64,000 nucleotides of DNA. It comes from Cellvibrio sp. 79 (GTDB lineage: Bacteria > Pseudomonadota > Gammaproteobacteria > Pseudomonadales > Cellvibrionaceae). The stretch is taken from positions 1,922,716 through 1,986,715 of the forward strand of contig MVDH01000001.1 in assembly GCA_003056245.1 (NCBI GenBank), written 5' to 3'. Every line of letters begins with the position of its first letter. Position 1 is the first letter of the stretch. Positions 56,052-64,000 of the stretch are shown in pieces. The notes below the pieces were generated by a model. That model saw only the letters and a list, made by a program, of their open reading frames with translations, was not told the origin of the DNA and did no database searches. The translations under genes and the position numbers were made by a program.

Positions 56052-57416
56052 TTAGTTTTCATATTGTTGGCGGCTGACCAGTTGATCATCCAGCAACCAT
56101 TTGTCAATTTCCTGCACATCAGCAGGCGTCAACATACCAGCTACTTCACGCAGTTTAATTGTGTCAATGACATAATCGAAAAGTGCATTGGAATAATCAC
56201 GACGCGCTTGATAGAGATTGCGTTGTGCGAGTAATACTTCAACCAGGTTGCGCGTTCCCACTTCATAGCCGGATTGGGTTGCTTCCAATGCGGATTGGTT
56301 GGAAACAATCGCTTGCTTGCGTGCCTGGACGGATGCTACGTCAGTTTCTACTGATAAATGTAACGCACGGGCATTTTGAATTACGCTACGTTGAGTGCTG
56401 TTGTACAGTTCTTGCGCTCGCGTGTATAGCGCGTAAGCCTGGCGACTGCGGCCGGTAGTGGCTCCGCCTTCAAAAATAGGAACGTTGACAGAGATAGTTA
56501 CGCTGCTGCCGTCTACGGTGCCGTCAACATCTTCACTACTTCTGATTCCATCGGTTTCATTGTCTGAATAGCCCAATGATGCTCCGACAGTTGGCAAATG
56601 GTTGGATCTATTTGCTCTGGCGTTTTGCAAAGAAGCATCTGCCTCGAGTTTGGACGCTTTGAGGTTGTAGTTGTTCGTCAATGCAAATTCGACCCAATTG
56701 GCACGATTAGCTGGCTCTGGGTTTACTACAGGAAACTTGGGGGACAGGGGGGCCACTTTGTCCTCCGGCTTACCGGTTAATACTTCCAATGCCTCGTAAT
56801 TGATACCCAGATTACCGCGGGCTTCCAATGTGGCAGCACGGGCACTATCAAAAGCAGCTTGGGCTTCATGAACTTCGGTGATTGCAGTCAAGCCTACTTC
56901 AAAGCGTTGCTTTGTTTGTTCCAACTGCTTTGATAATGCCTTTTCTTCTGCAATTGTGGCTTCCAGCGTTTCGATAGTGCGCAATACATTGAAGTAGGCT
57001 TCAGCCACGCGCACGATCAGGCTTTGTTGGTCAGCTCCAAATTGAGCTTCTGCTTGCTCACTTAATTTGACGCCTTGTTTATAGGTATACCAGGATGCCA
57101 TGTTGAACAAAGGTTGATTTAGCGAAACTCTCCAGCCTTTTGAGTCATAGTCATTCTTGAAAGTATTGTTGGTGAGGTTATCGGTTGATTCGGTATCTTC
57201 CTTTCTCACTTCATAATCTGCATCAATTTGCGGTAACAGACCTGCACGGTTAATAGTTTTGTTTTGCAGACCAGCTTCGTATTTGGCTTTATCCGCTTTT
57301 AATTGTGCATCGTTTTTCAATGCCAGATCATAAACGTCAAACAGGCTATTGGCATTAGCGGTAAACGGAGCCAGGGAAAACAGGCTGACTAGCAGGTAAA
57401 GCTTGGTCTTTTTCAT
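56052..57416 (-). CDS. tolC: TolC-family outer-membrane channel protein
   Basis: This 454-aa protein runs from the ATG at 57416 (MKKTKLYLLVSLFSLAPFTANA, a signal peptide); the frame upstream is in the gap. The duplicated TolC fold is clear: SLFDVYDLALKNDAQLKADKAKYEAG opening the first half, SLNQPLFNMASWYTYKQG, then NLKASKLEADASLQNARANRSNHLPTVGASLGYSD opening the second half, and TVISVNVPIFEGG-type ISVNVPIFEGGATTGRSRQA. It forms the outer-membrane duct for efflux and type I secretion. The neighbourhood with nudF to yqiA matches the usual gamma-proteobacterial order. Confidence 0.92.
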   Translation of the reverse strand: MKKTKLYLLVSLFSLAPFTANANSLFDVYDLALKNDAQLKADKAKYEAGLQNKTINRAGLLPQIDADYEVRKEDTESTDNLTNNTFKNDYDSKGWRVSLNQPLFNMASWYTYKQGVKLSEQAEAQFGADQQSLIVRVAEAYFNVLRTIETLEATIAEEKALSKQLEQTKQRFEVGLTAITEVHEAQAAFDSARAATLEARGNLGINYEALEVLTGKPEDKVAPLSPKFPVVNPEPANRANWVEFALTNNYNLKASKLEADASLQNARANRSNHLPTVGASLGYSDNETDGIRSSEDVDGTVDGSSVTISVNVPIFEGGATTGRSRQAYALYTRAQELYNSTQRSVIQNARALHLSVETDVASVQARKQAIVSNQSALEATQSGYEVGTRNLVEVLLAQRNLYQARRDYSNALFDYVIDTIKLREVAGMLTPADVQEIDKWLLDDQLVSRQQYEN

Positions 57417-57907
57417 AGGAAGTATCCAAAGTCCAGTGTTAAGAATTCCAGTTCGATGCCGGAGATTCCGGCTGTCTGTCGCTCCCCGGAACGATAAAGA
57501 GCGCAGGTTTGTTAATTCTTGGGTTTTAGTGAGCGTGGAGTGTAGCCGCTTGACAGTGTCGGGTCGAGCAGTGAACGTAAGTTCATTAGTAGCAAAGAGT
57601 AAAGTTTGCCGTCGCGCAGGTGAAGTTACAAATGTAAGCCTCAACGTTACTTTACCTTTCTATACCCCTATGTACATGCTTGCACTGTTTTCAATCTGGT
57701 TATGGCGGTTACCAGGGATTAGACCCGGTTGTGGATGATATAGATTCAGTGTGCAAAAAAATGTCAGGGGTTGTAACAAATTGCATCCCTGCGGCTTGGG
57801 CTGCTCTATCCTATTACCCCCGGTTTTTAATTTCTTTCACTCATGCTCGGTCATGGCGGGGCCTGATTCCTTTACTCTAACGACCAACTCCAATAGACTG
57901 CCCGTTT
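57417..57907. other. Gap between tolC and the TPP riboswitch
   Basis: This 491-bp stretch holds the divergent promoters of tolC and of thiD. Several short frames cross it, but none has a ribosome-binding site plus recognisable content. Confidence 0.4.
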
Positions 57908-57990
57908 TCTTGTCGGGGTGCTGGTGCGTGGCATTGGCTGAGATATACCCGTCGACCTGATCCGGTTAGTACCGGCGTAGGGAACGAGAT
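57908..57990 (+). ncRNA. TPP riboswitch (THI element)
   Basis: The conserved blocks are present in order: TCGGGGTGC, then GGCTGAGATATACCC, then GACCTGATCCGGTTAGTACC and GGCGTAGGGAA. They match the thiamine pyrophosphate aptamer. It lies about 75 bp upstream of thiD. Downstream, TTTCCGC (58032-58038) can pair with GCGGAAA (58053-58059) just before the thiD ATG and could mask initiation when TPP is bound (inference). Confidence 0.93.
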
Positions 57991-58063
57991 CCTCCATGCA
58001 ACCCTTCTGGCCTGTCTGGCGTTTTTCTCTGTTTCCGCGTCCTTTATTTGTTGCGGAAAAACC

Positions 58064-58876
58064 ATGAGCTTACCAATAACTCCGATTGCGTTGACCATTG
58101 CCGGCAGTGATAGCGGCGGCGGCGCAGGTATTCAGGCTGATCTAAAAACGTTTTCGGCCCTGGGTGTTTTTGGGTGCAGCGTAATCGCTTCCTTGACTGC
58201 GCAGAATACCTTGGGTGTGCAAGGTGTATTTCCTATCCCTCCCGCCTTTGTACAGCAACAAATTCAATCAGTATTAGGTGATATAAATGTCGGTGCGATT
58301 AAAACCGGCATGCTGGCGACTGCGGATATTATCGCTACCGTTGCTGCATCTTTACGTGAATACACGCAAATCCCTTTTGTGCTTGATCCGGTGATGGTGG
58401 CCACTAGCGGTGATCGGTTATTAGCAGAGGATGCTATCGATACGTTAATCAAACAACTTATTCCGTTGGCGACGCTGATTACCCCAAATTTGCACGAAGC
58501 CGCGGCGTTATTAAATGAACCAGTTGCTGCAGATCTGGCTGGAATGCAAATCCAGGGCGAAAAATTATTAGCGTTGGGTGCAAGGGCAGTATTAATGAAA
58601 GGTGGCCACACCGATGGCGACCAGGCTAGCGATTTACTCATCACGGTAAATGGCACTGAGATTTTTTCCGCGCCGCGTCTGCAAACAAAAAATACCCATG
58701 GCACTGGCTGCACACTTGCATCCGCAATCGCAGCGGGTTTAGCAAAACAATTATCGTTGAATGAAGCGGTAAAACAGGCAAAACATTATCTGCACAATGC
58801 GTTATTGCATTCAGAAAAATTGCACATAGGGCGGGGCGCAGGCCCGGTCCACCATTTTTATAAATTTCACCCGTAG
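58064..58876 (+). CDS. thiD: Bifunctional hydroxymethylpyrimidine/phosphomethylpyrimidine kinase
   Basis: This 270-aa ribokinase-fold enzyme has ALTIAGSDSGGGAGIQADLKTFSALGVFG at the N-terminus, DPVMVATSGDRLL near residue 107, and GTGCTLASAIAAGLA near 212. It phosphorylates HMP and HMP-P in thiamine synthesis. It is headed by a TPP riboswitch, and thiC follows about 140 bp later. Confidence 0.95.
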   Translation: MSLPITPIALTIAGSDSGGGAGIQADLKTFSALGVFGCSVIASLTAQNTLGVQGVFPIPPAFVQQQIQSVLGDINVGAIKTGMLATADIIATVAASLREYTQIPFVLDPVMVATSGDRLLAEDAIDTLIKQLIPLATLITPNLHEAAALLNEPVAADLAGMQIQGEKLLALGARAVLMKGGHTDGDQASDLLITVNGTEIFSAPRLQTKNTHGTGCTLASAIAAGLAKQLSLNEAVKQAKHYLHNALLHSEKLHIGRGAGPVHHFYKFHP

Positions 58877-58957
58877 GGGCGCAATTTATTGCGCCCTAAA
58901 ATTGATATATGAATCCGTGTTGGAAAAACGGTTTGATAAACGCGGGTTTGATAAATC
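58877..58957. repeat. REP-like hairpins between thiD and thiC
   Basis: GGGCGCAA/TTGCGCCC (58879-58886 with 58891-58898) and GGGTTTGAT/ATCAAACCC (58942-58950 with 58953-58961) are palindromes of the type often scattered between genes. The first may also end thiD transcripts. Confidence 0.5.
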
Positions 58958-58997
58958 AAACCCCTACGAATTAATTTAAATTGCACCGTCGAATTAA

Positions 58998-60926
<1,929 letters not shown>

Positions 60927-60936
60927 TCTCCCCTAA

Positions 60937-60964
60937 CCCCTCTTTTGCAAAGAGGGGAATTTTA
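60937..60964 (+). terminator. Terminator of thiC
   Basis: CCCCTCTTT (60937-60945) and AAAGAGGGG (60949-60957) form a 9-bp stem followed by AATTTTA. A second hairpin, CCCCCTTT/AAAGGGGG (61052-61059 with 61064-61071), lies further down before nudF. Confidence 0.7.
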
Positions 60965-61097
60965 TTCTCCCTTCACTTGTGAATTTGACGAAAATATATC
61001 CCTTCGTAAGTGAATAAAAATAAAGCCACCATATTTGCAATTCACCAACTTCCCCCTTTGAAAAAAGGGGGCAGGGGGATTTCTAACAGGACTTACC

Positions 61098-61715
61098 ATG
61101 ATCGAAAAACCACAATTCACTAGTGCAGATGTAGAAATTGTTCGCCGTGAAGAAATGTATAAACGTTTTTTTCGCGTTGAAAAAGTATTTCTTCGCCACA
61201 AGTTATTCAATGGTGGTTGGGGGAAAGAAATCGGGCGTGAATTATTTATACGTGGTGAGGCAGTCGCCGTTGTGCTTTATGATCCGCAACGTGATTTGAT
61301 CGGCATGGTAGAGCAGTTTCGTATCGGCGCGCTTGATGAACCGAACGGCCCCTGGTGCTATGAAGTTGTTGCCGGTATGTTGGAGGCAGGTGAAGCACCG
61401 GAAGATGTTGCGCGGCGTGAACTCAAGGAAGAAGCCAATATCGAACCTTATGCTCTGGAATATATTTGTAATTATTTATCCAGCCCCGGCGGGTGCGATG
61501 AGAAATTACATCTATATTGCGGATTGTGCGACCTGAGCGAAGCGGGTGGCATTTATGGATTGCCGGAAGAAGGTGAAGACATCCGCGTACACGTATTCAC
61601 CGCAGACAATGTTTTTGCCCGGTTATATAGCGGGGCGTTTAATAACGCTGCCGCATTGATTTGTTTGCAGTGGTTGCAGTTAAATCGTAGTCGCTTGCGC
61701 GCGGCGGTAGAATAA
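61098..61715 (+). CDS. nudF: ADP-ribose pyrophosphatase
   Basis: This 205-aa Nudix hydrolase has the Nudix box at 93-115 (GMLEAGEAPEDVARRELKEE), where the usual EEG becomes EEA; the catalytic glutamates remain. MYKRFFRVEKVFLRHKLFNGGWG is typical of NudF. It hydrolyses ADP-ribose to AMP and ribose 5-phosphate. It heads the nudF-yqiB-cpdA-yqiA group. Confidence 0.93.
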   Translation: MIEKPQFTSADVEIVRREEMYKRFFRVEKVFLRHKLFNGGWGKEIGRELFIRGEAVAVVLYDPQRDLIGMVEQFRIGALDEPNGPWCYEVVAGMLEAGEAPEDVARRELKEEANIEPYALEYICNYLSSPGGCDEKLHLYCGLCDLSEAGGIYGLPEEGEDIRVHVFTADNVFARLYSGAFNNAAALICLQWLQLNRSRLRAAVE

Positions 61716-61851
61716 ATTTTTTCACCCATTGACTTGGCTTGCTGTCTGGCTAACACTTCTGCGTAGGCCTGATGAATTATCCCTGTTCATCCAGGGTAAT
61801 AATTTATCAGGGTAATCGCACTTGTTTTCCACTAACCCCCTATGGGTATTT

Positions 61852-62340
61852 ATGTTCACATTGCGCGTCAGCAAACCCCAGCCTGATTACGTGACTTATA
61901 AAGAGCGTTATAAGGTGGATCTACCTTTGCAAATGGCAGAGTGTGAAACGAATTATGCGCGCTTGAACAAATTATTGACTGACAAGTCGTGCAACGAATT
62001 CCGTTTCATTGTGGCGCGTGGTGGCCAGCAATGGTTGCATCTGCTGAGGGTGTTGGAACGATCTCCCTACACAACGACATTAGAGTTAAGCCGTACCTCT
62101 ATTGGTGTTAGCTCCGAATGGCTGGCGATGCCGAAATTAACATTGCGTATGTACCACGATGCGAAGCTCGCAGAAGTGCTAGCGTGGGAAGGCCACAAGC
62201 GCTTGCGCCCACGCTATGAATACCCCAATCGATCCATGTATCAAAGTGATGAAAAATATCAGCTCAATCGTTTTTTAGGGGAATGGCTGAACCTTTGTCT
62301 TGAGCATGCATTTACACCGGATGCTAATTTCCAGTTTTAA
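61852..62340 (+). CDS. yqiB: DUF1249 protein YqiB-like
   Basis: This 162-aa protein runs from the ATG at 61852 (MFTLRVSKPQPDYVTYKERYKVDLPLQMAECETNYARL). The length and sequence match the DUF1249/YqiB family, including LRMYHDAKLAEVLAWEGHKRLRPRYEYPN. Its function is unknown. It always lies beside nudF and cpdA in gamma-proteobacteria. Confidence 0.9.
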   Translation: MFTLRVSKPQPDYVTYKERYKVDLPLQMAECETNYARLNKLLTDKSCNEFRFIVARGGQQWLHLLRVLERSPYTTTLELSRTSIGVSSEWLAMPKLTLRMYHDAKLAEVLAWEGHKRLRPRYEYPNRSMYQSDEKYQLNRFLGEWLNLCLEHAFTPDANFQF

Positions 62341-62616
62341 CGCTGTAATTTTTGTTGGTTGCTATTTCCTGTCGCAATGCCAAACCGATTATCCCACCTT
62401 CACATTTCTACCCCCTTCACAAAATTTACATGTTTTAACCCTGATTGCTCGGTTTTGAGAGGGCGTAGGGTGGCGCAAAGCGGGTTTAGCGTATATCGTT
62501 GCGATTGATATTCATCCATTCTGACATCTCAGTCCACGAAAAGCCGGGATGGATACCCATAATCAATAACTAGAAAGATCAACCAGATTTAACAATACCG
62601 GGAACGAGAATTACCA
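62341..62616. other. Gap before cpdA
   Basis: This is 276 bp with no supported gene, terminator or strong palindrome. It probably holds a promoter for cpdA-yqiA, since the gap is long for this group. Confidence 0.35.
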
Positions 62617-63399
62617 GTGCGTCTGATTCAGATCACCGATTGCCATCTGGGTCCACAGAAAAGTGAGACCTTGCTGGGACTAGATACCGACCAGAGCCTT
62701 GAGGACGTGTTACAGCTGATCCAACAGGCCGAGTCTTCTTTTGATCATTTGTTGTGTACGGGTGATGTTGCCAGTGCAGGGCATCTCGATTGCTATGTTC
62801 GTTATGAACACATTGTGCGTCGGTACTTCTCCCAGCCTTTAAGTTGGCTGGCGGGCAATCATGACGACGCCGACATTATGGAGTCCAGCCAGGATTCCCT
62901 TGATATTCAAGGCCGGCTGGTAGAGTTGGGCAATTGGCTGGTGGTGTTGCTCGATTCCAGTGTGCCCGGCCATGTATATGGCCAATTGGCGGCCGGCGAG
63001 CTGGATTATCTGGAACATATCCTGGAAACCCATCCCGATAAACACATCATCGTCTCCCTGCATCATCAACTGATACCGGTAGGGAGTGTCTGGATTGACC
63101 AATATGTAGTGCGCAATGCAGACGCACTTTTTAATCTCACCGATGCTCACACCAATGTGAAAATTATTACCTGGGGACATGTGCACCAGGAGTTCCAGCG
63201 CCGCCGTAATGGGGTCGAATTATTGGCCACGCCCTCAACCTGTGTGCAATTTAAACCTAACTGCGAAGATTTCACGGTGGATACCCTCATGCCCGGTTAT
63301 CGCTGGTTTGAATTGAATAACGATGGAAGCTTTACCACCGGCGTTGCCCGTGTGACTGGCAAGCAATATGTCATTGACTATAAATCTGCCGGTTATTAA
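62617..63399 (+). CDS. cpdA: 3',5'-cyclic-AMP phosphodiesterase
   Basis: This 260-aa metallophosphatase starts at a GTG at 62617. Metal-binding motifs are in order: ITDCHLG (Asp8, His10), CTGDVASAG (about 47-55), GNHDD (80-84), SLHHQLIPVGS (about 150-160), and GHVHQE (about 191). It breaks down cAMP, opposing the cyaB product. yqiA starts 9 bp after its stop. Confidence 0.94.
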   Translation: MRLIQITDCHLGPQKSETLLGLDTDQSLEDVLQLIQQAESSFDHLLCTGDVASAGHLDCYVRYEHIVRRYFSQPLSWLAGNHDDADIMESSQDSLDIQGRLVELGNWLVVLLDSSVPGHVYGQLAAGELDYLEHILETHPDKHIIVSLHHQLIPVGSVWIDQYVVRNADALFNLTDAHTNVKIITWGHVHQEFQRRRNGVELLATPSTCVQFKPNCEDFTVDTLMPGYRWFELNNDGSFTTGVARVTGKQYVIDYKSAGY

Positions 63400-63408
63400 T
63401 CGTCCCTT

Positions 63409-63990
63409 ATGGCTGCGCTGTTATATATCCACGGATTCCTGAGTTCCCCCCAATCATTCAAAGCGCAACAAACCCAACGCTGGTTGGCTGAAAATCATCC
63501 TGAAATAGATTTTTATTGTCCGCAATTGCCGCCATATCCTGCCCAAACACAATCTATTCTTGAATCACTGGTTGAGTCCTTATTACCGCAACCCATATAT
63601 CTGATGGGAAGTTCATTGGGCGGATTCTGGGCAACCTGGTTGGCGGAAAAATATAATTTGCAGGCGGTGCTCATTAATCCTGCCGTGCAGCCGCAGAATT
63701 TTATGCCAGCGTATTTAGAGGTTGACCTGAAAAGTTATCACACGGATGATAGCTACCGTTTACACGCAGGGCACATTGACGAAATTATCGCTGCTGATGT
63801 GCCGGCAATACGCACTGCCAATTATTGGCTGTTGGTGCAAACCGGCGATGAAACGCTTGATTATCGCCAGGCAGTACAAAAATACGCCGCTTGCAAACAA
63901 ACGATTGAAGATGGCGGTGATCACGCCTTTCAAGGTTTTGAACGTTATCTCCACGATTGCATCGAATTCTTTCAACACACAGAACGCTAA
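63409..63990 (+). CDS. yqiA: YqiA-family esterase
   Basis: This 193-aa alpha/beta hydrolase has IHGFLSSPQSFKAQQT at the N-terminus and the nucleophile elbow GSSLGG (Ser in YLMGSSLGGFWATWLAEKY). The Asp lies in TGDETLDYRQA and the His in EDGGDHAFQGFE. It hydrolyses short acyl esters or thioesters. In this order the next gene is usually parE; an ATG at 63998-64000, after AATTAAAAA, may be its start. Confidence 0.92.
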   Translation: MAALLYIHGFLSSPQSFKAQQTQRWLAENHPEIDFYCPQLPPYPAQTQSILESLVESLLPQPIYLMGSSLGGFWATWLAEKYNLQAVLINPAVQPQNFMPAYLEVDLKSYHTDDSYRLHAGHIDEIIAADVPAIRTANYWLLVQTGDETLDYRQAVQKYAACKQTIEDGGDHAFQGFERYLHDCIEFFQHTER

Positions 63991-64000
63991 TTAAAAAATG

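Overview
The window reads as a chromosomal segment of a plant-polysaccharide-degrading gammaproteobacterium, most likely Cellvibrio or a close relative. This rests on a secreted GH26 mannanase, a secreted PL3-type pectate lyase with a Ser/Gly linker, a CyaB-type cyclase, and the tolC / nudF-yqiB-cpdA-yqiA neighbourhood. The genus is an inference from gene content; no 16S gene is present.

Layout. (1) 1-12,050: one end of an integrative conjugative element of the SPI-7/PFGI-1/pKLC102 class, all on the minus strand. Read from the chromosomal junction inward it has parA, a 51-aa ORF, parB, a DUF2857-type gene, an STY4528-type replication gene, an AcaB/PFL_4669-like gene, several accessory genes, ssb and a type IA topoisomerase. 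It ends in a copy of the 3' end of a tRNA-Ala gene (att). Palindrome clusters inside and beside the replication gene suggest an embedded origin and partition sites. (2) 12,050-23,840: a variable island of apparent defence and conflict modules. In order these are a complete type II-A-like retron (promoter, msr-msd RNA, deoxyribosyltransferase-like effector, reverse transcriptase), a HipA-like kinase/DUF3037 pair, an unrecognised four-gene operon, an L,D-transpeptidase-like (Tlde1-type) toxin with lipoprotein partner, an HTH/nucleotidyltransferase pair, and an MNT-type gene followed by a wrecked HEPN partner. A small (104-105 aa) gene family in two intact copies and one fragment, with repeated leader DNA, separates several of these modules. 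(3) 23,840-64,000: mostly core genome. It holds transporters, two monohaem c-type secreted proteins (one with a C-terminal MVL-lectin-like segment), an ECF41-like sigma factor, a small heat-shock protein, an RND pump with its adaptor, a hybrid histidine kinase, a duplicated tRNA-Glu/tRNA-Gly block, yadGH, queF, an adenylate cyclase, tRNA-Ser, tRNA-Arg, waaA, the pectate lyase and mannanase, tolC, a TPP riboswitch with thiD and thiC, and nudF-yqiB-cpdA-yqiA. An ATG at the last three bases may begin parE.

How it fits together. The element end carries the maintenance module (replication, partition, ssDNA handling). The island beside it looks like a turnover hotspot where short cargo modules are swapped between repeats, with visible wreckage. 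The core part links cAMP synthesis (cyaB) and breakdown (cpdA), thiamine synthesis under TPP control, envelope biogenesis (waaA, tolC) and secreted polysaccharide degradation.

The best candidates for a second look are the retron, the palindrome arrays in and around the STY4528-type gene, the repeat-separated module array with its shared CAACTGTCC...GGACAGTTG operators, and the two haem proteins.
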